DNA of 8,722 nt from Allomuricauda sp. (GCA_028289745.1 JANQOD010000352.1:1-8722); one strand, 5' to 3'. Positions 1-7,143 are shown, counted from the first letter of the stretch. Translations and numbers: made by a program. The notes: generated from the sequence alone by a model not told the origin.

Positions 1-2
1 GC

Positions 3-44
3 GTACTCGACAAATTAACAGTGCTTTTGGCCGCCTATCCATAA
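3..44 (+). CDS. possible 3' end of an upstream gene (very uncertain)
   Basis: In frame 3 the first 13 codons are open and end with TAA at 42-44 (VLDKLTVLLAAYP). The codons (GTA, CTC, GCC, GCC) resemble those of the neighbours, so this could be the tail of a + strand gene that ends just before the pgk promoter. A competing reading is the first 14 codons of a - strand gene starting at the ATG complementary to 40-42 (MDRRPKALLICRVR). Too little sequence is present to decide between them, and neither peptide is recognisable. Confidence 0.2.
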   Translation, partial: VLDKLTVLLAAYP

Positions 45-60
45 CACTACTGGGGCTGCC

Positions 61-91
61 TTGTCTTCACCCTTTGAAATCTTTACATTTG
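61..91 (+). promoter_or_regulatory. Bacteroidota-type sigma-70 promoter of pgk
   Basis: TACATTTG at 84-91 is a perfect match to the Bacteroidota -7 consensus TAnnTTTG. TTG at 61-63 lies 20 bases upstream, inside the 17-23 base spacing known from Flavobacterium promoters. Transcription would start around 97-100, leaving a leader of about 15 bases before the pgk ATG at 113. No Shine-Dalgarno sequence is evident in that leader, as is usual for the phylum. Confidence 0.65.
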
Positions 92-112
92 GCGAGCAAT
101 AAACGCATAACA

Positions 113-1303
113 ATGAAGACAATCGATGATTTTAATTTTGAGAACAAAAAGGCACTGATCCGGGTAGATTTCAACGTGCCTTTAGATGGTGATTTCAATG
201 TGACCGACACCAGTCGTATCGAAGCGGCCAAACCCACCATTCTAAAAATTCTGGAAGACGGTGGAAGTGCCGTGCTTATGAGCCATTTGGGCAGACCCAA
301 GGGCAAGGTGAATAAAGATATGTCATTGGGCCACATTCAAGAAAAGGTCTCAGAGATCATCGGTGTTGAGGTAAAATTTGTCGATGACTGTATCGGTGAT
401 AAAGTAATCGAGGCAGTAAAAGCCCTTGAAACCGGTGAGGTGTTGATGTTGGAAAACCTTCGGTTTTACGCAGAAGAGGAAAGTGGTGACAAATCTTTCG
501 CAGAAAAGCTTTCAACAAACGGTGATGTTTATGTGAACGATGCCTTTGGCACGGCGCACCGGGCGCATGCTTCGACTACGATAGTGGCCGAATTTTTTCC
601 GGAAAGAAAATGTTTTGGCCATTTACTGGCGAGAGAGATCAAGGCCATTGAGAAAGTAATGCGAACGGGCGAAAAACCAGTGACGGCCATTTTGGGCGGA
701 GCCAAGGTATCTTCGAAAATCACCATTATTGAAAATATTTTGGACAAGGTCGATAACCTTATCATCGGCGGCGGCATGACCTATACCTTTATCAAGGCGC
801 AAGGAGGGCAAGTGGGCGATTCAATCTGTGAAGATGACAAAACCGGTCTGGCCCTTGATATTTTACGTCAAGCCGAGGAAAAAGGGGTCGCCGTACACCT
901 GCCCGTTGATGTGGTAGCTGCCGATGCTTTTGATAATGCCGCCAACACCAAGGTAGTCGATGTCGATAAAATTGCCGATGGATGGCAAGGCCTGGATGTA
1001 GGCCCGACAACTTTGGAAAATTTCAAAAATGTCATTCTGCGATCAAAGACGATTTTATGGAACGGCCCGGTAGGGGTCTTCGAAATGGAGAGCTTTGCAA
1101 AAGGCACCATTGCCGTCGGAAACTTCGTAGACCAGGCCACCCAGAACGGAGCTTTTTCACTGGTGGGCGGCGGTGACTCCGTCGCGGCGGTAAAACAGTT
1201 TGGTTTTGAAGACAAGGTAAGCTATGTCTCGACCGGGGGCGGCGCCATGTTAGAGAGCCTCGAGGGGCGAACATTGCCGGGCATAGCGGCAATATTGGGC
1301 TGA
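113..1303 (+). CDS. pgk: phosphoglycerate kinase
   Basis: Cytoplasmic glycolytic and gluconeogenic enzyme that transfers phosphate from 1,3-bisphosphoglycerate to ADP, giving 3-phosphoglycerate and ATP. The 396-residue product has the normal bacterial length and all family landmarks. These are RVDFNVP at residues 17-23, SHLGRPKG at 57-64, DAFGTAHRAHAS at 143-154, GGAKVSSKI at 195-203, NGPVGVFE at 317-324, the nucleotide-binding VGGGDSVAAV at 351-360, and STGGGAMLESLEG at 373-385. I chose the ATG at 113 over an in-frame TTG at 74. It gives the standard N-terminus (MKTIDDF), and 74 lies between the -33 and -7 promoter boxes, so it could not be in the mRNA. A hairpin terminator follows, and the gene appears to be transcribed alone, or mostly so. 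Nothing is missing or broken. Confidence 0.98.
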   Translation: MKTIDDFNFENKKALIRVDFNVPLDGDFNVTDTSRIEAAKPTILKILEDGGSAVLMSHLGRPKGKVNKDMSLGHIQEKVSEIIGVEVKFVDDCIGDKVIEAVKALETGEVLMLENLRFYAEEESGDKSFAEKLSTNGDVYVNDAFGTAHRAHASTTIVAEFFPERKCFGHLLAREIKAIEKVMRTGEKPVTAILGGAKVSSKITIIENILDKVDNLIIGGGMTYTFIKAQGGQVGDSICEDDKTGLALDILRQAEEKGVAVHLPVDVVAADAFDNAANTKVVDVDKIADGWQGLDVGPTTLENFKNVILRSKTILWNGPVGVFEMESFAKGTIAVGNFVDQATQNGAFSLVGGGDSVAAVKQFGFEDKVSYVSTGGGAMLESLEGRTLPGIAAILG

Positions 1304-1321
1304 TCTTGACGTTATAACAAG

Positions 1322-1370
1322 TAGGGGTCATTTACCGTATAAGAAAGGGTTTTTGACCCCTAAATTTTTG
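1322..1370 (+). terminator. rho-independent terminator after pgk
   Basis: TAGGGGTCA (1322-1330) pairs perfectly with TGACCCCTA (1354-1362), a 9-bp stem around a 23-base loop. It is followed by AAATTTTTG, which supplies a short T tract. A smaller competing hairpin (GGGT 1347-1350 with ACCC 1356-1359) shares the right arm. The long loop makes this weaker than a textbook terminator, so some read-through into the next gene is plausible. Confidence 0.55.
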
Positions 1371-1423
1371 TAATTCAGAAAAAAAGATCATTTTAGTTAG
1401 CCCCATAATCAAATGATGGCCCG

Positions 1424-3043
1424 ATGAACCAAATAGCCAAAACCCTCTTTTTTGTCCTTTGCCTTATCATAACCGATGTATTGGCTCAAGAACCAATGGC
1501 GCCCGTTGAGACCGCCGTTGAGCCGACCGTGGCAACCGATTCCATTTCCAATACAGAGATCGCACCCCCACTTGACCCCAAAAAACTCGATGGGGCGATG
1601 GTTGAGATCAAAGATTCTGAAAAGGGAACCATTGAACTGGCCGACCATCAAGAGGCGTATCGCTATGACAGCCTTTGGTTGCGTGAACTACACAAAAATG
1701 CAGCCCTCTTTGCAGAAATGTACGACGAGGTGACCAATCAAAAAATCGAGGGTGAAGAAGCGGTTTTGATCGAACTGTCCACCGATACGCTGAAATCGAG
1801 ATTGCAACGATTGAATGAGAAAACGCCATTTAATATTGCGTACAATCCATCGTTGGAAAGTGTCATCAAATCGTTCTTGACAAGAAAGCGTGGTTTGATG
1901 GAGCGCATGATCACGGCCAGCCAGTTCTACTTTCCGTTGTTTGAGCAAGAGCTGGACAATCATAATATTCCATTAGAGATAAAATACCTTTCCATTGTAG
2001 AATCGGCCCTGAACCCAAGGGCAAGATCTAGGGTGGGGGCAACTGGCCTGTGGCAGTTCATGTACAGCACCGGAAAGATGTATGGCCTTGATGTCAGCAG
2101 TTATGTCGATGAGCGAAAAGACCCTATTGAATCAACCACTGCGGCCTGTAAATACTTGGCCAAGCTGTATGATATTTTTGACGATTGGGACCTTGCCCTG
2201 GCGGCCTACAATTCTGGCCCTGGCAATGTGAACAAGGCCATCAGACGTTCTGGAGGATATCGCAATTATTGGAACATCAGACCTTTTTTGCCACGTGAAA
2301 CGGCAGGATATGTGCCCGCTTTTTTGGCGACGATGTACATTTTTGAATACGCCAAAGAACACGGATTGAATCGTGTAAATGCCGAGCGACCCTATTTTGA
2401 GACCGATACGGTACATGTAAAGAACATGATCAGTTTCGATCAAATCGCAAAGGTGGTCGATATCAATATGGAAGAGCTTGAGATGCTGAACCCGTCTTAC
2501 AAACTGAAAATTATACCGAAGGTTAAGGGCAAAACCTATGTGCTGCGATTGCCCAAGGCGAAAATTGGAAAGTTCGTCAACAATGAAGAAGCCATTTATG
2601 CCTATGCCAAGAAAGAATTCGATGCATCTGAAAAACCATTGCCCCAATTGGTAGAGGCGAAGAACAAAATACGTTATAAGGTCAGGAGCGGCGACTATTT
2701 GGGCAAGATCGCCCAACGTTATGGTGTGGGCGTGAGTCAGATCAAACGGTGGAACGGCTTGCGCAGCAACAATCTAAGAATCGGCCAACGGCTGACCATT
2801 TTTCCGCGAAAACCATATGTTGCCAAAACCACAGCGGTAAAGAAAAATACCGACAAAACTGCTTCCACGGCCTCTGTGGCGAACAATGCGAAAGTGCATA
2901 CGGTACAAAAGGGCGATTCGCTTTGGACGATTTCCAGAAAATATCCGGGTGTTTCCATCGAAAATTTACGAGAATGGAACGGTATTAGCGGTAACAATCT
3001 AAAACCGGGCACAAAATTAAAATTGTGCGATTGTTCTTCGTAA
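1424..3043 (+). CDS. secreted MltD-like lytic transglycosylase with LysM repeats
   Basis: Predicted peptidoglycan lytic transglycosylase, which cleaves the MurNAc-GlcNAc bond to give 1,6-anhydroMurNAc ends in the periplasm. The 539-residue protein starts with a signal peptide (hydrophobic residues about 8-20, likely cleavage after VLA, leaving a mature N-terminal Gln). An acidic, proline-rich linker follows. The SLT (GH23) domain covers about 165-300. It has the catalytic Glu at 193 in IVESALNP, GLWQFM at 208-213 and AYNSGPGNV at 261-269. A degenerate LysM-like segment lies at about 331-376. Two clear LysM domains lie at about 418-460 and 492-534, each with the (V)xxGDxLxxIxxxY/xP...NxLxxGxxL pattern. 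This order is that of E. coli MltD, but there is no lipobox here. The C-terminus ends in an unusual CDCSS. No good promoter box is visible in 1304-1423. The DUF4837 gene follows after 10 bases, so the two are probably co-transcribed. Confidence 0.93.
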   Translation: MNQIAKTLFFVLCLIITDVLAQEPMAPVETAVEPTVATDSISNTEIAPPLDPKKLDGAMVEIKDSEKGTIELADHQEAYRYDSLWLRELHKNAALFAEMYDEVTNQKIEGEEAVLIELSTDTLKSRLQRLNEKTPFNIAYNPSLESVIKSFLTRKRGLMERMITASQFYFPLFEQELDNHNIPLEIKYLSIVESALNPRARSRVGATGLWQFMYSTGKMYGLDVSSYVDERKDPIESTTAACKYLAKLYDIFDDWDLALAAYNSGPGNVNKAIRRSGGYRNYWNIRPFLPRETAGYVPAFLATMYIFEYAKEHGLNRVNAERPYFETDTVHVKNMISFDQIAKVVDINMEELEMLNPSYKLKIIPKVKGKTYVLRLPKAKIGKFVNNEEAIYAYAKKEFDASEKPLPQLVEAKNKIRYKVRSGDYLGKIAQRYGVGVSQIKRWNGLRSNNLRIGQRLTIFPRKPYVAKTTAVKKNTDKTASTASVANNAKVHTVQKGDSLWTISRKYPGVSIENLREWNGISGNNLKPGTKLKLCDCSS

Positions 3044-3053
3044 ATTAGGCACC

Positions 3054-4046
3054 ATGAAAAGATTTTTGGGGACACTATTCTTAACCGGCCTGTTACTGGC
3101 CGGTGCTTCATGCAACGACAATTCTAAAAAACAGAAATTTTTGCCTCCCTCAACGGGCAGCGTCAATTCATTGATGGTGGTCATGAACACCGATTTGTGG
3201 CAAGGTGAGGTCGGCGACCGCATTCGCGAACATTTTGCCGCAACCGTGGTCGGGCTCCCTTGGGAAGAGCCCTTGTTCACCATTACACAGTTGCCGCCAA
3301 AGGTTTTTCGCGGTGCGGCCTTGGAATCTCGGTCCATATTGTACGTTCTCAGAGATTCTGCTGCAATGGCCTATGTAAGCGATGATGTATATGCAAAGCC
3401 CCAACGGGTGACCGTGGTCAAAGGCCCAAACAATGAAGAGCTGCTACAAGGTCTTGACAGCATAGCCAAAAAGGCCATGGCCGCCTATAGGGATGTTGAA
3501 ATCAGTGAAGCACAGAAACGCTTTACCCGCTCATTGAACAAAGAAAAGGCCCTTGAAGAACAGTTTGGCATTAAATTGACCATTCCTTCCGTATATCGTG
3601 TGGGCAAAGAAGAAGACAAATTTGTTTGGCTCGATAGGCAGATACAAAAGGGCACCATGAACATTATTGCCTATGAAATGCCCATGAGCAGTCTGACAAA
3701 CGACTCTACCTTTGTACAAGATATTGTCAGGATGCGGGATTCGATTGGCGAAAAATACATCCCAGGGCCCAATAAGGGCACTTACATGATCACTGAAAAG
3801 GTCTTTGCCCCCTATGTGTTTCCTGCGGAAGTAGCCGGAAAAAAAGCGGTAGAGGTACGCGGTATATGGGAGATACATGGTTACCCGATGGCGGGCCCTT
3901 TCTTGACCTATATCATCAACGACAAGGAGAATGACCGGAGATTGATATTAGAGGGCTTCACCTTTGCCCCGGCTACCGAAAAACGCGATTACATGTTTGA
4001 GCTGGAGGCCATTATGAAGACCTTGGCCATTCAAAAAGGGCTTTGA
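3054..4046 (+). CDS. DUF4837 family lipoprotein of unknown function
   Basis: The 330-residue protein begins with a lipoprotein signal peptide: a short basic start (MKR), a hydrophobic run to residue 18, and Cys20 in LLLAGASC followed by the polar NDNSKKQK. Position -3 relative to the Cys is Gly rather than the usual Leu/Val, so the lipobox is slightly off consensus. The body is soluble, with mixed helix and strand character and no further membrane span. It includes a probable helical, charged segment at about 135-170 and the distinctive RGIWEIHGYPMAGPF at 269-283. I recognise the whole as the Bacteroidota-specific DUF4837 family, whose function I do not know. The start is 10 bases after the transglycosylase stop, which implies one transcript and suggests a linked envelope role. 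That link is inference. Confidence 0.85.
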   Translation: MKRFLGTLFLTGLLLAGASCNDNSKKQKFLPPSTGSVNSLMVVMNTDLWQGEVGDRIREHFAATVVGLPWEEPLFTITQLPPKVFRGAALESRSILYVLRDSAAMAYVSDDVYAKPQRVTVVKGPNNEELLQGLDSIAKKAMAAYRDVEISEAQKRFTRSLNKEKALEEQFGIKLTIPSVYRVGKEEDKFVWLDRQIQKGTMNIIAYEMPMSSLTNDSTFVQDIVRMRDSIGEKYIPGPNKGTYMITEKVFAPYVFPAEVAGKKAVEVRGIWEIHGYPMAGPFLTYIINDKENDRRLILEGFTFAPATEKRDYMFELEAIMKTLAIQKGL

Positions 4047-4047
4047 T

Positions 4048-4072
4048 AAAAAAGGGCCCCGTACAAGGGCCC
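4048..4072 (-). terminator. rho-independent terminator between converging genes
   Basis: GGGCCC (4054-4059) and GGGCCC (4067-4072) form a 6-bp all-GC stem with a 7-base loop. Read on the - strand, the hairpin is followed directly by six T (complement of 4048-4053), giving a classic terminator for the small membrane-protein gene whose stop is at 4097-4099. Read on the + strand it follows the DUF4837 stop by 7 bases, but the downstream sequence is only loosely T-rich (GTTACATTCTTT). It may still serve both genes. Confidence 0.75.
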
Positions 4073-4096
4073 GTTACATTCTTTCCATTAGATTTA

Positions 4097-4267
4097 TCAA
4101 TCAAAGGCAAAACCCGTGGAAACCCTAAAGATAAACGCATAGAGCACCACGAATAGCATGATGAAACAAAACCATGAGAACACCTTAAAATATTTTGTGA
4201 TCAAAATGTTTCCCAAGTTTCTGAATGCCTCTAAATAAATCTCTTTTACAAGTATAATTTTTTTCAT
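4097..4267 (-). CDS. small single-pass membrane protein (possibly DUF6747)
   Basis: A 56-residue protein. The first 26 residues are amphipathic and charged (KEIYLEAFRNLGNILITKYF spans 8-27). One strongly hydrophobic, aromatic-rich transmembrane helix follows at about 28-48, and the end is the short RVSTGFAFD. It resembles a family of roughly 50-60 residue Flavobacteriaceae proteins that I believe is catalogued as DUF6747, but I hold that label loosely. Function is unknown. The ATG at 4267 was chosen. An in-frame ATG at 4276 would add three residues (MVS), and the open frame runs further upstream without looking protein-like. It has its own downstream terminator and probably its own promoter, so it is likely a stand-alone gene on the - strand, convergent with the DUF4837 gene. 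Confidence 0.7.
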   Translation of the reverse strand: MKKIILVKEIYLEAFRNLGNILITKYFKVFSWFCFIMLFVVLYAFIFRVSTGFAFD

Positions 4268-4290
4268 AGATACCATTTTAATTGAACACT

Positions 4291-4320
4291 CAAATAAAGT
4301 TCTCCAAATACGTGGCCAAA
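4291..4320 (-). promoter_or_regulatory. candidate promoter of the small membrane-protein gene
   Basis: On the - strand TTTG (complement of 4317-4320) is followed after 18 bases by TTTATTTG (complement of 4291-4298), one mismatch from TAnnTTTG. Transcription would start about 15 bases before the ATG at 4267. The presence of a terminator for the previous - strand gene at 4475-4500 means some promoter must lie in this interval. Confidence 0.35.
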
Positions 4321-4385
4321 TGATAAAAAGTGCGATAAATGACTTGAAAAATAGGTATAGCGACAATTGCGATACCGATTATCCA

Positions 4386-4444
4386 TAAACGGTATTTTCG
4401 GTCAGATGAACGGCATTCGTACCATTGACCGTTTAACGACGAAT
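4386..4444. repeat. cluster of nested inverted repeats
   Basis: In a 59-base stretch between the terminator at 4475-4500 and the small membrane-protein gene, several perfect inverted repeats overlap. TAAACGGT (4386-4393) pairs with ACCGTTTA (4428-4435). CGGTCA (4399-4404) pairs with TGACCG (4426-4431). ATTCGT (4415-4420) pairs with ACGAAT (4439-4444). The first two compete for the same right arm. No T tract follows on either strand, so it does not look like a terminator. It could be an operator or leader structure, or chance. Confidence 0.35.
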
Positions 4445-4474
4445 TGAGGGGTTCAGGGAGCATTTACAAGAACC

Positions 4475-4500
4475 AAAAAACCCTGACGTTCGGGTCAGGG
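4475..4500 (-). terminator. rho-independent terminator of the PorE-like gene
   Basis: Read on the - strand, CCCTGAC (complement of 4494-4500) pairs perfectly with GTCAGGG (complement of 4481-4487) around a 6-base loop. It is followed at once by six T (complement of 4475-4480). The hairpin lies 25 bases past the stop codon of the PorE-like gene. This is the strongest terminator in the window. Confidence 0.88.
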
Positions 4501-4525
4501 CTATAGTTGGTCAGTTTGTTGGGCA

Positions 4526-6892
4526 TCACATATCGACGATGATGAACTCTGATCGTCTGTTCTGCTGGTGTTTTTCCCTTGAACAACGCACCCCATCGGT
4601 ACATTCGTTCAACGGTTGCTCTTCTCCATAACCCACTGCGCTGGCTATTCTAGAGGCATCGATACCTTTCGAGATCAAATGGTCTCGAGTAGATTTTGCC
4701 CTCTTGTCAGACAGATATTTGTTATAGGCACTCGGACCAAATTTATCGGTATGCGATTCAATTTTGATGACCATGGTCGGATATTGCTCCATGACCGCGA
4801 CCAATTTATCGAGCTCTTCCGCCGCATCGGTTCTGATATACGATTTGTCGAAGTCAAAATGTATCATATCGGTCTTCAATTTCTTGACACCATCTTCAAT
4901 GACGATCATCTCTTTCAATCGCTTCATGGCGACATCGGCGGTGACAAGTTCATTGTCTAAAGTAGAGACCGATTGTTCTTTTTCAAAAAACTCGTCCTTT
5001 TTTACACGCACCATGTATTGGGTGTTGCCCTCAAGGTCTTCGAACAAAAAGGTACCATCTTCACCGGTGACGGCTTCGGCAAGTTTGATATTGTTCTCAT
5101 CCAACAATTCGACAAGGGCACTGGGCATGATATCGCCGGTGATCATTTCGGTCACGGTACCTGTGATGGCATTCAAGTTTACTGCTTCTTCAGGTTGCAA
5201 ACGCTTGAACGAGTAGATATCATCATCTCCCTTGCCCCCTTTTCGGTTTGAGGCAAAATACCCCTCTTGGGTCTCTTCACGAACGATGAACGAAAAATCA
5301 TCTAGACGGCTGTTGATGGGTTTCCCCAAATTCTCGGGCATGCCGAAACCGGTATCGGAGCGAACGGCCCCAAAAATATCCAATCCGCCGAGCCCAATGT
5401 GTCCATCCGAAGAAAAATAAAGCTTTTCATCGTTCACAAAAGGAAACATCTCACGCTCTTTGGTGTTGATTTCAGGGCCTAGGTTTCTCGGCTCTGAGTA
5501 AGTGCCATCGTCATTCACATCGACGACAAAAATATCGGTCTTGCCAATGGTACCAGGGCGATCAGATACGAAATACAATAACTTGCCATCTGGGCTCAAA
5601 GCCGGGTGCCCGGTCGAAAATTCATCACTGTTGAACGGCAATTCTTTGGCTTGTGTCCATTCTCCATCGACCAAGTCAGAACGATAAATTTTTAGATAGT
5701 TGATTTTTCTGCTGCCCCAAATGACCTTTTTACCCTTGGTGTTGTTTCGAGTAAAGAACATGGTTGAACCATCGGGCGAAAAAGTCACCGAGGCCTCATG
5801 ATATTTGGTGTTGATCTTTTTTGACAGTTTTTTTGATTCGTCAAGGGTCTTCGATCGTTCATTGATTTTTGCCACGTAAAGATCGAGATAGGGCTGGTTG
5901 TTCCATTTATACCGCCTGGTATTTAAAAATCCGGAATCTTTCGCCGAAGCGTACATCATTTTGTCTTTACCGTAGAACATGGGCGAGAAATCAGAGTACC
6001 TTGAGTTGATGGCCAGATTTTTGATTTCAGTTTCTTCGGTACTGCCCAAGATCTCATCAAGAACGGTCTCACGTCTTTCCGTTAGGTCTCTTGAGGCGTG
6101 CTGCCCTTCTTCTTTTAGACGCTTTTTGTATAGGCGCATCATTCGCTTGGCCCTGCCATACTTGCTGTTTCCCTTTAGGGCATGGGCATATTTGAACAAA
6201 TTGTCTGATGTGATCTCATCTTTATGGTTTTCATACAACATATGGTACCAATGATGGGCTTTTTCCATATTCGAGTTGAAATAATGCGAATCACCGGCGC
6301 GTTGCAGCACTTCTTTAGAGTGCAATGCGGCATTCTTTTCAAGGGCAAGGTCGTAGTATTTGGCCGCTTCTTTATACCACATCATATCATAGTACTCATT
6401 GGCCTTTTTGATCAACTTGGCTTGGCTGTTCGCAACAGATACTTTGGTCTTTTCAACTTTAGAATCGTTATCTTTCTCAATGATGAGCACCCAAAGCTCA
6501 CCATCATATTTGCCCTGTAGGCCCGAATCATAATCGGCCACGACATCGTTCCAATTGGTGTGGTGGTTTACGCAGACATAACTTAAACCCTCTTTCTCAT
6601 TGGTGATGAAATGGGCATGCAGTCCCTTTTTGTTCAAATCCTTTATAAAACGGTCGCGGTACTTTTTTTTCGAATAGGTATTGGCAATGAGGTAATAGCC
6701 TGCTAGGGCCCCTTTGATTTTCGAAAAGGTCTTGATCTTGATATCGGTTCTTTCGGGCTCGCCTTGGGCACTCATATCTTCTTCAAACACAGAAGCGGCC
6801 AAGGTCTGATAGGCTGCGTTGGGTTCTTGTGAGAAGGTATGGAACGGTAAAAGCACCAGGGCCGTAATGACCGTAATAAATAGTTTCCTCAT
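4526..6892 (-). CDS. PorE-like envelope protein: SPOR-like, TPR, PD40, CRD and OmpA domains
   Basis: A 788-residue exported protein. The signal peptide is residues 1-21 (MRK, hydrophobic core, cleavage near TFS/QE). About 60-140 looks like a SPOR-type domain (AGYYLIANTYSKKKYRDRF, then KKGLHAHFI, then LWVLIIE). TPR-like helices lie at about 158-262. A PD40 beta-propeller lies at about 295-565, with FSPDG at 371-375, LSPDG at 432-436, LYFSSDG at 491-497 and FASNRKGGKGDDDIY at 546-560. A carboxypeptidase-regulatory-like fold lies at about 573-660. The C-terminal OmpA domain lies at about 672-788. It keeps the diaminopimelate-binding pair Asp716 (SHTD) and Arg731 (LSDKRA), spaced 15 residues as in E. 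coli OmpA, plus NRRSEF at 778-783. TPR, propeller, CRD and OmpA in this order match PorE of the type IX secretion system, so an outer-membrane-to-wall anchoring role is likely. No PorP/SprF partner is adjacent. The ATG at 6892 follows a weak TAGGGA ribosome-binding site; an upstream in-frame ATG at 6946 lies before the signal peptide and was rejected. Confidence 0.92.
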   Translation of the reverse strand: MRKLFITVITALVLLPFHTFSQEPNAAYQTLAASVFEEDMSAQGEPERTDIKIKTFSKIKGALAGYYLIANTYSKKKYRDRFIKDLNKKGLHAHFITNEKEGLSYVCVNHHTNWNDVVADYDSGLQGKYDGELWVLIIEKDNDSKVEKTKVSVANSQAKLIKKANEYYDMMWYKEAAKYYDLALEKNAALHSKEVLQRAGDSHYFNSNMEKAHHWYHMLYENHKDEITSDNLFKYAHALKGNSKYGRAKRMMRLYKKRLKEEGQHASRDLTERRETVLDEILGSTEETEIKNLAINSRYSDFSPMFYGKDKMMYASAKDSGFLNTRRYKWNNQPYLDLYVAKINERSKTLDESKKLSKKINTKYHEASVTFSPDGSTMFFTRNNTKGKKVIWGSRKINYLKIYRSDLVDGEWTQAKELPFNSDEFSTGHPALSPDGKLLYFVSDRPGTIGKTDIFVVDVNDDGTYSEPRNLGPEINTKEREMFPFVNDEKLYFSSDGHIGLGGLDIFGAVRSDTGFGMPENLGKPINSRLDDFSFIVREETQEGYFASNRKGGKGDDDIYSFKRLQPEEAVNLNAITGTVTEMITGDIMPSALVELLDENNIKLAEAVTGEDGTFLFEDLEGNTQYMVRVKKDEFFEKEQSVSTLDNELVTADVAMKRLKEMIVIEDGVKKLKTDMIHFDFDKSYIRTDAAEELDKLVAVMEQYPTMVIKIESHTDKFGPSAYNKYLSDKRAKSTRDHLISKGIDASRIASAVGYGEEQPLNECTDGVRCSREKHQQNRRSEFIIVDM

Positions 6893-6922
6893 TATATCCC
6901 TATGGGTTGATACTAAAACTTG

Positions 6923-6944
6923 GGGGATGTGCAATGAAATCCCC
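6923..6944 (-). promoter_or_regulatory. hairpin in the 5' leader of the PorE-like gene
   Basis: GGGGAT (6923-6928) and ATCCCC (6939-6944) form a perfect 6-bp inverted repeat with a 10-base loop, extendable by an A-T pair run if one G is bulged. On the - strand it is preceded, not followed, by a T6 run, and it lies 31-52 bases before the ATG at 6892. It therefore falls inside the predicted leader rather than acting as a clear terminator. Possible roles are mRNA stability, translational control or attenuation; weak termination of tatA transcripts is the alternative. Confidence 0.4.
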
Positions 6945-6982
6945 AAAAAACAAAATGCACATTACCACATTGGTTATAACGA

Positions 6983-6990
6983 CAAAAGTA
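6983..6990 (-). promoter_or_regulatory. -7 promoter box of the PorE-like gene
   Basis: The complement of 6983-6990 reads TACTTTTG, a perfect TAnnTTTG match. A partial -33 element (GTTA instead of TTG) lies 20 bases upstream. Transcription would start near 6976 and give a leader of about 84 bases that contains the hairpin at 6923-6944. The rest of the 251-base interval 6893-7143 holds no gene I can support. Confidence 0.5.
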
Positions 6991-7143
6991 CCTTGAATGG
7001 CATTATTCGCTAACTTTTTGTTGTGAAAGGATGGATTTACAGCGTGAAACGGCAAAATGTAGTGTTCTTTACCGATAAGACCACATCTAGACTGGCAAAA
7101 GACAGGTTTTGGTAGAAAGGAAAAAGTAAGAAAAAGCTGAGGT

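Noticed and set aside
74..112. TTG at 74 as the pgk start
   Set aside because: It lies upstream of the -7 promoter box and adds residues absent from the normal pgk N-terminus.
2132..2716. 194-residue open frame on the - strand inside the transglycosylase gene
   Set aside because: It lies entirely antisense to a well-supported gene with catalytic and LysM motifs, and its translation shows no recognisable domain. Long antisense frames are common in this base composition.
6923..6944. GGGGAT/ATCCCC hairpin as a + strand terminator
   Set aside because: On the + strand it is followed by A6, not T, and no + strand gene precedes it.
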